Below are positions 24,191 to 37,500 of a DNA stretch of 64,000 nt, piece by piece. The translations under genes were made by a program, and so were the position numbers. Every line of letters starts with the position of its first letter. Position 1 is the first letter of the stretch. The notes under the pieces are model-generated. The model was not told the DNA's origin. It saw only the letters and a program-made list of their open reading frames with translations, and searched no databases. Origin of the DNA: Mya arenaria (Eukaryota; Mollusca; Bivalvia; Myida; Myidae); contig NC_069133.1 in NCBI RefSeq assembly GCF_026914265.1, positions 9,989,937 to 10,053,936 on the forward strand, given 5' to 3'.

Positions 24191-25423
24191 TATTCAGAAT
24201 AATATCATTTTCGTGCCGTAATTCATCTTTGTTAAAATCGATTTATTTTACACTTTTTATTTTCAAACACCAGCAACTGAAAAACATTTATCTTAAAGGT
24301 ATTTTGTGTTTTTTTATAGCCTCAAATAATCAGTTTTCAAGAGCGTTATTAACCGTTTTAGCGAAATGGAGCAGTTTAAATTCTCAATATGCGTTAATAA
24401 TAGAGCGCTTCTTTGAACTAAACACGAAATTATTTTATTCGATGTCCGCTCTTATAAACTGCGAACGAGTCGTTTTCAGCTCAAGGACAGGATATAATAA
24501 AATATTGCCGAATCATCACCAATCAGCGTTTGTTTTAACTGATAGTACATATATAGCCTTGTTTACCAACAATATTTTTTAAAGGTCAATGACGTCATAG
24601 CGATTTCAAAAATGCAATTTATTATATCCTTTATATGACCTTCATTTGATCTCGTACCGACACTGTCTGAGTAACGATATCCGTTTGAAATTTATAATTT
24701 AATAAAATAGCAATTTTAGGGTGATTTAAAACATTCACATTTTCCAGTTAAGCATTAAAGCGCTATTGTGGATTAGGTTGTTTGAGTTTTGCTATTAAAT
24801 AACGGCTGCAGATTAACCGTATTTCTAATATATTTGACTGCAAGATTACCAGCCTCCCACGCAATAACAACCAAAAAATTTATGTGCCCATTTATGGACT
24901 TATTGCTAGCCAGATGCATGGTGGAATTTCCATGGATTTTAATCTAGAGTTCATAAAATGTGGCCCGATGTCGTTAACACTCTTTGATCATGCGCCGCTG
25001 GTGCATTATATCAGAGTTATCATGATAAATGTCACCTTTTGCCGTTTTCTTAAATCTTCTAATTCAAAACATGCAATTGATTCATATTCTTCTCAATGAG
25101 TTTAGAGGATTGTTCCGATATTGCTCATGTCATCATGATTTGAAGCGTTTCCACACCTATACCACTTTCTCATAAGAGCAGGGCAGTGTGACGGCTGTTT
25201 TAGCGAACGTTAAATTTTCCTCTAAATCAATTATATCTTATGGTTGAAATCGTTTTTGTTTACTGACAAGGCACGGCTATTTAAATCCAACTCAGTAAGA
25301 CCTCCAAATTAATAATAAGCTACATTACAAGGGCAAGTCCAGGTTGGCGTCAGAGGGGGCGCACTTTGGGAGAGAAACTAAGCAAATACGCCATCTCCCC
25401 AAAGTATATGAATTAAATTATTA

Positions 25424-25787
25424 TTAAAACTGCACTCTCACAGAGTGAACGTTTGACAACTTTTTTTTTATTTTTGTCTTGGAACGAGTCATTTTTTTGC
25501 GAAAATCCATGGAAACCAGTCATATAAGACTTCTGACAAAAATTCAGATCGCAGATTTTTATATACAAGTTCAAAACTTGATGTTTTATGCATTTTTCTT
25601 TAACCGTTAGTAACGGTTTAAGCCATAAAACATTAATTTTCGAACGGAAATGTGAAACTCTACGATCTGATTTTTTTCAGCAAGCTTAAATCATTGGTTT
25701 GCAGATATTCACGCAAAAAATTGCCCATTCCAAAACCAAACATAAAAATGTTGTAAAAATGGTAAATCTGTGAGAGTGCAGCTTTAA
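25424..25787. mobile_element. TTAA-flanked foldback TIR element, copy C
   Basis: Left end TTAAAACTGCACTCTCACAG, right end ctgtgagagtgcagcttTAA. Interior matches copies A and B (gttttatgcatttttcttta, accgttagtaacggtttaag). The three copies fall within 3.3 kb. Confidence 0.93.
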
Positions 25788-26391
25788 GGGGCTTTGAGTT
25801 TCCCCCTTGGAAGATTAATTTACTTTAGAGTGAAAGAGTACTTAAACTGCATGTTTTTCATATTGTTTCGCGGATAAAACAGTATTATATTTAGAACGGA
25901 CGTGCGTAAGGTCGGGCCCCGTCTTTACACTTTAATGGCCTTTAAGTATTGAATGAGCAAGCACTTATTTCAGAAAGACAAAAATATGCCATATACCACC
26001 CGAAGCGTCCCAGCTTTCCAATGAATGGTGTTCGCAGTGTCTTAAACAACCACAAAAGTACCACTCCTGGGATTTTATAAAAAAGAAAGAAAAAAGAAGA
26101 AGCTATCCCAATATTTAGGGAAGAGCAGACCCGTTCCCTTGCGGCCACAAATAGTGTGTAATAGTATTAATAAAAGTGACGTATACCGCAAACATGTGCA
26201 ATATTATTGGTGCTTAGTTCATATTATTATGAAATGATTTATTGCAATACAAATAAAATGAAATATTTTATTAAAGACAATTTACAAGTCATGTCAGGGT
26301 GAACAACGCACGTTTGTGGACAATCAGAAAAGGACCGAGCCTACAAGTCGAAAGTGTTTCAAAATCGCTACAAAAGTTTCGCACGAATCGT

Positions 26392-26733
26392 TCGGAACTC
26401 CTCGGCCATTTTTATCGAAAACAACCTCGGATGTATATGCATATGGACGGTTTACAATGTCAGAAATCGGAACACTTTAACTACGCTGCAAGTAGATCGC
26501 GTAGTATATCAATTTAGCAGTTAAACTTAATGACTTAACTGTTGGGAATCTTCATGATGTTTGCAATAAAACACTTCACTGGCAGTCAATTTAAACTTAG
26601 ATCTACAAATACAAGCTAAAACGCTACATTTAATTAATAATAATTATTCAAAATTTTACGAACTGCTTACAACAACTGATGTACTGGCATGCATCCAAAT
26701 TTGTTTTAGATTGAAATGGCCGAGGAGTTCCGA
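26392..26733. repeat. 20-bp perfect inverted repeat about 340 bp apart
   Basis: TCGGAACTCCTCGGCCATTT at 26392-26411 and its exact complement at 26714-26733. Outward of each arm there is weaker matching (aaagtttcgcacgaatcgt against gtgctttccgcaaagtttt). It could be an old TIR element or an inverted duplication. A 72-residue frame overlapping the left arm is not credible. Confidence 0.55.
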
Positions 26734-27469
26734 ATGCACACGAATATTACACGTCGGTGCTTTCCGCAAAGTTTTAAACTGAGATCAGTTTATCACTTTT
26801 GGGAGGGCCCTCGAGGTTGTTAAGTTTGGTCGAAAGCTGTCACGACTGGACCTCCTCTCAACAAAATCTGATTTATGCTCAAATGTTGTCTAATAACGCT
26901 TTTTAGCATAAAGTTTAACTGTTAAATTATCCTAAAGTGGTGTATGAGTCCTTATTGGCGTGGGGTTTTAATGACAGTTTTCTATTTTTTTCATTGACTT
27001 TACCGGCGTGGGTTCACTTCCTACTCAAATCAGAATATTGTTTTATAAAATTTTTTCTGCAATATCGGTATCAAAGAGCAAAATAGTTGTTTAAGTGTAG
27101 TATAGTGTATTATTTAAGTGTTTTCAGTTGCATTACCGGGAAAAATACTGGTGCCAAAACATGAGCGAGTCCCTTTCGTCAAGACTGGTTGACAGACGGG
27201 CGACGAAAATACAGCTATTTCAATTTCAATAGCTTACCCGATCGCATAGCTCTAAGGTAGGCCAAATGTTCTTATATTTAACATGATTGATGTAATTTTG
27301 TTGTTGTTTTTTTAAATCGCGGCATGCATGTGAGACTGCTTGTAAAGTAATAGTAATATTGGAAGCGACCAGTTTAATATTGTTGTTTTGATAGAAGTGT
27401 TTTCAATCCCTCGGCTCTGATACTAGTATAAACTCCTAAGAAATGTGGTAGACTGCAAAATCTACATAA
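26734..27469. other. Non-coding DNA with a possible donor after a short ATG frame
   Basis: On the plus strand an ATG at about 27161 opens 23 codons (MSESLSSRLVDRRATK...) and then a stop. A donor-like CTCTAAG|GTAGGC follows at about 27257. This is compatible with a non-coding first exon but has no other support. Confidence 0.2.
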
Positions 27470-27611
27470 ATTTGGATGTGACTTCGTTAGTTCCACAGAA
27501 ATTTTGTAGTGACTACTTTACGTTGACAACAATTTGGTAGTGACTACTTTACGTTGACAACAATTTGGTAGTGACTTCGCAAAGTCGACTGGAATTTGGT
27601 AGTGACTTAGA
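27470..27611. repeat. Short tandem repeat, unit about 31 bp
   Basis: tttggtagtgactactttac plus gttgacaacaa occurs twice in full and about twice in degraded form (ttttgtagtgacta...; tttggtagtgacttcgcaaag). Non-coding. Confidence 0.8.
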
Positions 27612-28280
27612 AATTCAGCGACACATCTCGTAGCAAGGGCACAAAACCATTGTCGAACGCGACAGTACTTACGGCTGAACGCTTTATATAATAAACCATT
27701 TAGAGTTTACATACTATGTTCTAATGGACTTAGATAATAACGTGTTTTCAGCATGCATGTAGCCAAATTATGACGTCAGAACTGATTCTTAAGGTTTTAG
27801 CGTGGTCATTTTTGAACCGATGAGTAATTTTATTGACTAGAATTCTAGGTATAAGTCACAATATTCCTTCAATACAATTTTACAGAGAAAAAGAATTCAT
27901 GCTGCAAATTACGTCAAATTACCTTGTTTGCGAGATCATAATTTCAAATTCATGTTCTAATAAAACCGTTACATTTTCTTTTTACAAATGACTGGTTCTT
28001 TTTTATTATTTGCAAACTGCAAGTCCTCTTCAGTGTAAGGTGACAAAGTGACCTAGTTTATAATATGATCTATGGGCAAATTCAAATTACGTAGTACAAT
28101 ACAGATGACACAAATATTGACTGTTAATGAGCATTTTATTCGATCCTATAAAAATATATGTTGTTTTATTTGGATTAGATTTAGTGACATGGTTTACCAT
28201 GTCTCAAAATTAAATTTAAACTCTTCCAGCAATGGATAATACTTAAACAAATATATTAATTATGAATAGGGCTGATGTTA

Positions 28281-28547
28281 TGCACCAGTCAAGTGTAACC
28301 ACGCCCCGCCCCCAAGTCCTGGGGGAAAGCCGGGGAAATGGGCCGTGTTTTTACCTTTCAGGTGGCCCCGCAGTGCCGGGTGAATGCGGTGGTTTTGTCT
28401 TCGCTTTAAATATAGAGGGGAATGGGCCTTACCTATGGTCCCTGGGGTGCGGGGGCATTTGGCGAGGATTTTACCATCTGTTCGTCCCCGCAGGGCGGGA
28501 ATTTTAGCCGGGCCTGGGGGGGGGCGTGGTTACAATTGACTGGTGCA
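28281..28547. mobile_element. CACGCCCC-type TIR element, copy 2
   Basis: tgcaccagtcaagtgtaacc at the left, ggttacaattgactggtgca at the right. The interior matches 11607-11914 and 54225-54523. The best-preserved ends of the three. The frame MNRADVMHQ... here is shared DNA, not a gene. Confidence 0.92.
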
Positions 28548-28846
28548 GTATCTGCCGCCACCCTCTAGCATCGTTCACGTTTGGCCTCGCTGCCGTCATC
28601 CTACAATCACGTTCAGTTTAAAGCCAGCACGCAATGGCTTTATGGCCAAACCAAATCATTACTGGATTGACTGCCGAGCGAGATACATCTACATTTTACC
28701 ATGCATGAAAGAAAATAGCTACCTATAGGTCAATGGCCCTGTTTAAATGAAGATTGTGAGGCTTAGGACCGATTATTTTCAGCGTAGCCTCGTTTTGGGC
28801 GTAAAATGCTCTTTAGTAAAAATATGAAAATAATATTTATCGCAGA

Positions 28847-29011
28847 GATTATGTCCGTATATTTACGGGTGCACTCTCAGATTATGTCCGTATATTTACG
28901 GGTGCACTCTCAGATTATGTCCGTATATTTACGGGTGCACTCTCAGATTATGTCCGTATATTTACGGGTGCACTCTCAGATTATGTCCGTATATTTACGG
29001 GTGCACTCTCA
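28847..29011. repeat. 33-bp tandem repeat, five identical copies
   Basis: Unit gattatgtccgtatatttac plus gggtgcactctca, exactly five times. As 33 is divisible by three, one frame reads an 11-residue unit (MSVYLRVHSQI) five times; there is no splice or promoter support for coding. Each unit contains ccgta/tacgg arms that could form a hairpin. The identity of all five copies suggests recent expansion. Confidence 0.97.
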
Positions 29012-30189
29012 GCGTAGGATTGACGACTGAGATATCTTAATGAAACTGGAAAGAGAATGGCTCTACCACAGGAGGAAGGTTGACATCCCCCACCAGAGGT
29101 AGAGGCCGTGAAGGGAGGGACAGCCATGACCCCTAGTGAAGACGACTATTTTAGGGAGGGTCCATGATAACCGAAAGCACAAGCTAGAGAGATATCTGAC
29201 CCCATGATGCTGTCGAAGGACCAGAAAGAGGACGCCGTGTAGTGGATATAGGCAAACTTATGACACTATGTCTGGGTCATAACTAGAGCAATACATTGAA
29301 CACACTTTTCGCGACTGAACTTGAACTTGAAGTTGGTTCAAATATATAATGTTATATGTGTAGATATGGTCAGATTTGAAAAATACAGGCACATAACTCC
29401 AATATGAAAGTTGCGAGGTAGGGCCCCGATCTGGTTGTTGATCGAACTCAATTGAGAGTTTATGCTAATAAACACCGTAACCAGGTTGATATGATATTGA
29501 ATAATGAATGCTTTAGTTCGAGAGTGGACATTGAGGCGTGATGTTTCCAAGAGATGCGGACGGACAGGTAAACCGACCACATGATCCCTATATAGTTGCC
29601 ATGCTTCGCATGAAAATAAAAAGAGGTGGAATCCAGAGTATTTACCAGTGAAAATATTAAAACAAGAAGGAATACTCAAATAATCTGTAAAGATAAAATA
29701 ACGTATTTGTTTGTGCACAGGCGATCTGAACTAAACATTTATAATAATAATAACATGTGTGTCTCATTGAAGGCCGAAAGAGTGAAGTGAGTGCACAAGT
29801 CTAGGTAGCATGGGAAATAATATCATGCACTTTTCTTTACCTCGGACCATAGACATGTACATACCACTTTATCCTGATAATTCATGAACATGTCAAACAT
29901 GAATGTATTAAAATTATGACCTCCACAAAATCGGTACTTTAAAAACATTATAAAAGTAATGTTCCACACATCTTAAGAATGATTATTTTTGGACCGTGGT
30001 TAACGGCATGAATAACCTATGATATCTGAACATATAATCGCCTTTCATTAAGTACAATATGCATGACCATCCATGGGACAACAACAGCCCCAACTGTCAC
30101 ACAATTCGCCCGTCCTAGTTTTAGGACACCAACTATGATGATAAGTGGTAGTATTTTAAGCCAAACTTAGTGGACACTGTAAAGACAGT
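29012..30189. other. Non-coding DNA, nothing recognised
   Basis: GC content rises briefly at 29040-29240 (cagaaagaggacgccgtgta), but no frame or repeat stands out. The 126-residue minus-strand frame at 29338-29718 is AT-rich, with no motif. Confidence 0.4.
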
Positions 30190-31915
30190 TTATATTCCGT
30201 CAACAGACATTTTGTGATTTTTGGAAAAATGCTTAAGTAATTGTTCGAACAAGATCGATTTTAAATAGGTAATTTCCATATTCAAACGGCGATTCTCTCG
30301 AATGACTAAAGCAATGTGACTGATTATCGAGCTTTTCCGAGATATTATTTCCAGGCATATTTCTGACAGAATTTGGTGATGATTGGTCAAATATTTTTAA
30401 AGTTATTGATCGGACAAGGCCAATGTTGGTTAATTTCTATATTTAAAGGGTGATAACTCTTGAATGACTTAAGCAATATGGCTGGTAATCTATTTTGTTT
30501 GAGATAATATGCCCATTCACATTCTGATCAAATTTAGTGATGATTGATCATTATGACCTTGAGCTTTTGATCTAATAACCCCAAAATCAATAGGAGCTAT
30601 TTTTTGGTCACGCCCAATTTCTATGCCAAGTTTAAGGACCGTCGGTGCAGGCATTGTCACAAGTTACCACTCGGACAAGATTTTCGCGTCCAAGGTCATG
30701 TTGACCTTGACCTTTGGACCAAATCACCACAAATTCAAAAGGGATCACATACACCATCCATGTCAAGTTTGAGGATCATAGGCCTATGTGTTGTCTAGTT
30801 ATTACTCGGACAAGTATCTGCATTGAAGGCCACTGTGACTCAGACCCGATGACCACAAATTAATAGATTCATCTAATGGTCACACCCAGAATCTTCATGT
30901 CAAGTTAGAGGGTCATTTGTAAAAGCATTGTCAAATTATAATTATTGGGCAAGCTTTTCGCATTAAAAGTCCTTTGACCTGAACATCAATAGGGGTCATT
31001 TACTGGTCGCGCCCAACCTTCATGACAAATTTGAGGGCCATTGGCGCAGGCAATGTTTATATACCACACGTCAAGATTTTTACATTTAAGGTCACTGTGA
31101 CCCTGACCTGATGACCTCAGTATCAATAGGGGTCATTCACTGGTCCGGCCCTGTCTCCATGTCAAGTTTTGGGCTCGTAGGTCGAGACATTGTCAAGTTA
31201 ACACTTGGACAAGCTTTTAGCATTTTAAGTCACAGTGACCTTGACCTTTGAGACGATGACCTAAAAATATCCATACTCCAAGTCAAGTTTGAGGACCATA
31301 GGTCCAGGCATTGTTTAGTTATCACTTGGACAAGCTTTGGTCTATCAACCTACCGACAGACTGTCCAACAGACATTTGCAGAGCAATATACCCCCGAAGA
31401 TGATCTGACAAGACCGATTTCAGTTAATTTCAATATTAAAGGGTGATAACTCTCGTGTGACTAGTGTGTGATATGGCTGTTTATCTAACTTTTTCGAGAT
31501 ATTATGCCGATACTTGTTCTGACCAAATTTGGTGATGATTGGCCAAAGGCTTCTGACGTTGTTGAGCAAACAAGATCAAGTTTAGGTAGTTTCCATAATT
31601 TAGGGTCAGTAACTCTTGAGTGACTACAGCGATATGGCGGGTTATTGACCTTGTCGAGATAATATTCCCATACATATTCTAACTAAATTTGAGAATGATT
31701 GGACGGACAAAGGCTTCAAAAGTTATTGATTTGACAGGTTTGATTTGAGTTAATTTCTACAATTAAAAGGCTATATTTATCAGTGACAAGAGCAATATGG
31801 CTGCATGGTTATCAGCCTTGTCCAAGATATTATAAAAATACACATTCTGACCAAGTTTGGTGATAATTGGACAAATGCTTCAGAAGCTATTGAGCGGACA
31901 ACATACTGGACACTG
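30190..31915. repeat. Two interleaved families of about 150-170-bp tandem units
   Basis: Family 1 (30190-30600 and 31400-31915) repeats 'gggtgataactct(c/t)gaatgac', 'gatattatgcc', 'ttctgaccaaatttggtgat'. Family 2 (30600-31400) repeats 'ggtcactgtgaccttgacct', 'aatcaataggggtcatt', 'atgtcaagtttgaggaccat', 'ttgtcaagttatcactcgga'. Family 2 also forms 44925-46090. Both arrays share the closing 'gacaagctttggtcta ... gcaatataccccc'. No coding. Confidence 0.8.
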
Positions 31916-32389
31916 CCCATTTGCCAGCCTATAGGCTGCAGTTAAAATGTTGTTTTTTTTTAAAACGGCCATTTAATCATACTAGAGACAAACAAATTCA
32001 CCTTCACTTTTACTTCACTTTTCAAAGGTTATTAAGTATACCATACATATGGTTTAAGGTGTACAATATAACATTTAACAACATTTCTACTCAGATACAA
32101 CATAAAATTTAGTTTAAAAACATGGTCATGTGCTATACACAACACTCAAACTATTTACAAATATCACTGGTAGTAGTGGATGCACTCCAATTTTATATGA
32201 AAAGGCAGAAATTGTAATACAATGTGCTGGTCAAAATTAAATGGTTGTAGCACTATCAAACACAAGTTGGAAACATTCATAACATGGAAAGATATAGGCA
32301 GGTTTTAGATATAAATTTTAAAGAAAATTTCAAGAAATTAAAAAACCAGCAATTGAAAACCAAAAATATTCCAGATGTGGTCTGGACAA

Positions 32390-32945
32390 ATTCCAACTTT
32401 CAAAAACAATTAGATAGGGGGAGTTTCTAATACAAATTCAGGGCAGGATTATGGTTTTTGGGTTATGCACTTCCTCTTTTTGCCATCTATCTGCATCCAT
32501 CTGCATAATTTTATGAAGTTTCATTAAAATACGTATTTTTCAAGATATGACCCGGACAAGTACCCAGTTTTGAAAAATATCAGGGTAAGGGGATATAACT
32601 AAAATTTAAAAAATATGCAAGGCAGGAGTACTGTTCTTGTGCACCGCAGTTTCTCTTATTATTATATTTAAAATTTCATTAACTGGTAGTATTTTTAAAG
32701 ATATGGCAGACAAGCACCAATAATGAAAACATGGTTAAGGGCAGATAACTTTATAATATACATGATAGGATTATGGTTCTTGTGCACTGTATTTCCTCTC
32801 ATTACCATTTATCTTATTTCCAAGTTTTATTTCAATCCCATCAGTATTTTGGAAGTTAATTTCTGGACAGGGGTGTGACAGATGGTAGGACTACTGATGG
32901 ACAGAAGGACTGACAAAGTGGCAACTATATGCTCTCCCTTTGGGT
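32390..32945. repeat. Tandem units of about 170 bp ('gcaggattatggtttttg')
   Basis: Three diverged units carry 'ggcag(g)a(t/g)tatggttcttgtgca', 'tttcctctcattaccatttatctt', 'aagttttatttcaatccc', then 'ggcagataact'. The block ends in 'ggaaggactgacaaagtggc', resembling the ends of the neighbouring 30-32 kb repeats. Non-coding. Confidence 0.6.
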
Positions 32946-33461
32946 ATCATAAACAGTATTGACGAAAAATTAATACATTAATACTAGTATTGCACATTTC
33001 CCAAAACATAATATAATACAACAACACTGAATTTCATACAACACGTACAAAGTGGAATTTCATCCGCAGAATCTATAAATATCACATGTGATATGAATAA
33101 AATGTATTTCCTTAATCACATACAAAATGGAATTTCATCCATGGCAACTTTATATAAAACATGTTTTACAACGACATTGAAAATCCTGCAAAATATTCAA
33201 AATCATCATCATATTTAAAAGAATGCATCATATTACCAATTATCAGATTACTATGGTCAATTGCTCTGCGGTTCCTTATCCAATCCAGGTTTGTACTAAA
33301 ATAGGGGTAAAATTTTAATGGGTATAATCCATATAATCCTAATAACTCGGTTCAGCAAAATTGGGAAACGGGCCTTTGAGAATAAAAATAACTTGTAATA
33401 TTCATTTCAAATTGCATCATTAACAAACAAAGAATAAAATGATGAATATACTATGTACATT

Positions 33462-33722
33462 ACAATACAGCTGTTTTCAATCATTGGAATACAATACAGC
33501 TGTTTTCAATCATTGGAATACAATACAGCTGTTTTCAATCATTGGAATACAATACAGCTGTTTTCAATCATTGGAAAACAATACAGCTGTTTTCAATCAT
33601 TGGAATACAATTCAGCTGTTTTCAATCATTGGAATACAATACAGCTGTTTTCAATCATTGGAAAACAATACAGCTGTTTTCAATCATTGGAATACAATTC
33701 AGCTGTTTTCAATCATTGGAAT
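33462..33722. repeat. 29-bp minisatellite, nine copies
   Basis: Unit aatacagctgttttcaatca plus ttggaatac, with only two alternative bases. Since 29 is not divisible by three, all three plus-strand frames cycle through the same 29 residues (QLFSIIG, CFQSLE, AVFNHW); the frames of 93-110 residues here are therefore artefacts. Confidence 0.97.
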
Positions 33723-34577
33723 GTGTACAGATGATTGAATCTAACATGTCAAATAGCACCATCATGATTACCACAAAATTATTATCGCAGTCTGTTCAAC
33801 ACAGGCATAATCTGGAAGTACATGTACTCTCACATACCAAATCACTAGCACCAGTCAGCAGTGACTTCCCTTAGAATACGTAGCATAAGAATTTATGTCT
33901 TTGGCACAGAAAACACTTCATAGCATCATCGCCATGTTTACATTGCAACTCCGAATTCATATTGGCAACATTTGGTATTTAACTTTGTTCAATTTTTGAG
34001 TTATTTTACCTACTTTTGTAGGTTTACCAAACAGCAACTGACATTCTTATTTAAACAGATTTGTGAACCAAGCCCTTAAGTCATTTATTCTGATTAACCC
34101 TACTAACAGTTTTTGGCAAAAGAAAGCTTTTTATGTCTGACATATATTTTTAAATATGTGTTAACGATACAGCTGTTCTTCAAACTTTCAATGATGTAAT
34201 ATCATTTTACATTTCATTTTGTTCACATCTCACGTGAGATTTTTTTATGCATGACACAATGAATTGTGATGTTGTTTAGTAAAGTTTCTTTTTTGTGTTT
34301 GACATGTTTGTTCACTGTTTTATTTGATGTTAATTAATATGTGTTTCATTGTTTTGTTATGTCACATGCATATTATATGCCTTGATGAATAAAACTTGAA
34401 CTTGAACTTGTGAAAAAGACCCTATAAGGCTATTATAAATGAAAGTATTTTTGTATATTTTCCATATCAATCGGAGCCCTGCAAAGAATGCCAACCCTTG
34501 TCTGTTTTTTCTTTGTCAACAGCCAACCTGAGTAATTTCAATTTGTAAATGGAGGTAATAAGATTGTAGATAAACAG

Positions 34578-37500
34578 TTATCTCCCCTGCCCCTGTGGAG
34601 GGTACTGGACAGGCAAGGAGTATTCACTGTAGTCCCTGAAGTAGTCCATGGCTCTAACCTTGTAGTAACCAGTCACCAGGCTGTCTGGTGGCACTCCTAG
34701 AAAAAAACACACATAGTGCATACATGTTATATAAGTATAGGGAATCATACTTAAAAAAATACATTCCATCAAAATAGGTTATACAAACTGGGTTATGGGC
34801 TAAATCAAACTAAAACTCATCATCTAATATAATACAAGCCAAACTAGGGGAATAGGTATTCCAGGGGGGAGGACCACCAAACCCCTCTATTACATTAAAA
34901 CATTTTTGGGGGTTACGCCAGCAAGAACCACCATCTCTAGACTAAGGTCAAATTCTTTTTATACATTTTATCAATCAAGATTTGGATTTATGCCTTCATC
35001 AAGATAATTGAATCTTGAAACATTTAATCTGCACTCTGTAACAATGCGGATATCAATATAAATAAATGTTTTCAGAGAAGAGTCCCATACCTTGTTTAGG
35101 CTGTGGTGTGTACACGAGTGAGTTAGACATGCCAAGGTTGTAGCCCGGCTCAAGGGTCGTGAAGCGGGAACCATCAGGGGAAAATGCCACCTCATAGTTT
35201 AAAATACACCTGCAGAAAGTGAAACACAAAAGTAGGTTAAACAAAGTAGGTATGATAAAAACAATAAACATCAGAGCCAGAAATACTTAACCTAGAGATC
35301 AAGGACAATTGGTTATCTTTTTCTGTAATTTAATCAACCGAAGACTGTCTAATTCATTTTATTTATGGAACTCTCATTACTGGAATTTCTTCAGAGAATC
35401 AAATAAGTTGCCTGTCGGGACTGTCAGGAACCTCCAAAAATGTTTTAAATAAAGATCTACAAGACCATGTCCTTTGACCAAAAATCAACCATGAATGATG
35501 CACATACACCAAGACCAAGTTGTTCAAAACAAATTATTGATCAGAAGTGTAAGTGCCAATTATTTCACTACTAAATATCATCTTGACCTTTCACAAAAAA
35601 AATCAATAAGGCTCACTGTGCAATGACCAATATGTAAACCAAGTTTGAAGACTCGAAACAAATTGGATCAAAATAATTTGATAGCAAACAATAGAATTTA
35701 GTGTGACATGGACGATGACAGGGCAAGACAAAGTTATCCCTAAGTCTGCCATGCTTTGCAGGCGACACAAGAATCAGAATTTAACAGACATAAAGCAAAC
35801 ATAGACTTACCTAGAGTTCAGGCATTTGTCCGACCATGTGATTAAGATCTGGCCACTCGTGATGTTTCTTATATTAACATTATTGGGCTGAAACAAAAAC
35901 AAATTTGCAATTACTTGTACATTGCATGCACATAATACTATTACAGTTTGTTCATACTATATATACAGAAACTATTCCTACACAACTAAAAAAATATAAG
36001 TCCATTCCGTAAGATTGGTTGCTGTCTTTTTTTCTAAATGCCATATTACTCTTTACTTCAAAATTTATATTACTTGTAATAAGTATAATAGTAACAATGT
36101 GAGTTCATGGGGCCATTATTACCAACAATCTCAGGTCTGAGTTCATGGGGCCATGATTACCAACAATCTCAGGTCTGAGTTCATGGGGCCATTATTACCA
36201 ACAATCTCAGGTCTGAGTTCATGGGGCCATTATTACCAACAATCTCAGGTCTGAGTTCATGGGGCCATGATTACCAACAATCTCAGGTCTGAGTTCATGG
36301 GGCCATGATTACCAACAATCTCAGGTCTGAGTTCATGGGGCCATTATTACCAACAATCTCAGGTCTGAGTTCATGGGGCCATGATTACCAACAATCTCAA
36401 GTCTGAGTTCATGGGGCCATGATTACCAACAATCTCAGGTCTGAGTTCATGGGGCCATGATTACCAACAATCTCAGGTCTGAGTTCATGGGGCCATTATT
36501 ACCAACAATCTCAGGTCTGAGTTCATGGGGCCATTATTACCAACAATCTCAGGTCTGAGTTCATGGGGCCATTATTACCAACAATCTCAGGTCTGAGTTC
36601 ATGGGGCCATGATTACCAACAATCTCAGGTCTGAGTTCATGGGGCCATGATTACCAACAATCTCAGGTCTGAGTTCATGGGGCCATGATTACCAACAATC
36701 TCAGGTCTGAGTTCATGGGGCCATGATTACCAACAATCTCAGGTCTGAGTTCATGGGGCCATGATTACCAACAATCTCAGGTCTGAGTTCATGGGGCCAT
36801 GATTACCAACAATCTCAAGTCTGAGTTCATGGGGCCATGATTACCAACAATCTCAAGTCTGAGTTCATGGGGCCATTATTACCAACAATCTCAAGTCTGA
36901 GTTCATGGGGCCATGATTACCAACAATCTCAGGTCTGAGTTCATGGGGCCATGATTACCAACAATCTCAAGTCTGAGTTCATGGGGCCATGATTACCAAC
37001 AATCTCAAGTCTGAGTTCATGGGGCCATGATTACCAACAATCTCAGGTCTGAGTTCATGGGGCCATGATTACCAACAATCTCAGGTCTGAGTTCAGACTT
37101 ACGTGGCAGAACAACATACCCCTATATCTTCATCTCATTGGAGCTTACCTCCTACTTAGGTACTGATGATAAAAGTTGCTGATTGTTTTAGTTACTATTT
37201 GAAATAGAGACTTATGTTTGAGAAAGAAATGGAATAGAGAAGAGGTTGTGAAATTTGATAAAAGTGCTGTTCGAGTCTAGACTCAGACTTGAGACTGTTC
37301 GTAATCACTGCCCCTGGGACTGCGAAAATTATTTCAATTTAAGTAAGTGAGTGAGAACCCTAAATCTGACCATTAAAACATGTATGCATACCTGGTCAGG
37401 AGGAAGTGAAGCCCTGGAGCAGACATGTACCAGTATCACAGCCGGTTCTTCCAGGAAAAATTTGCCTATGTACTGGTACCCAGCCTTCACCGAGGTGCTA

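Noticed and set aside
24229..24582. 117-residue plus-strand frame after a hAT-like end
   Set aside because: AT-rich, without any recognisable motif, signal or splice evidence; it could be a transposon remnant, but this cannot be supported.
28262..28507. Frame shared with 54188-54433 (FYLSGGPAVPGECGGFVF-like)
   Set aside because: Similarity is due to two copies of the same TIR element; no evidence that either is expressed.
33439..33874. Three overlapping frames of 93-110 residues (QLFSIIG / CFQSLE / AVFNHW repeats)
   Set aside because: A 29-bp minisatellite without stops; the same residues appear in every frame.
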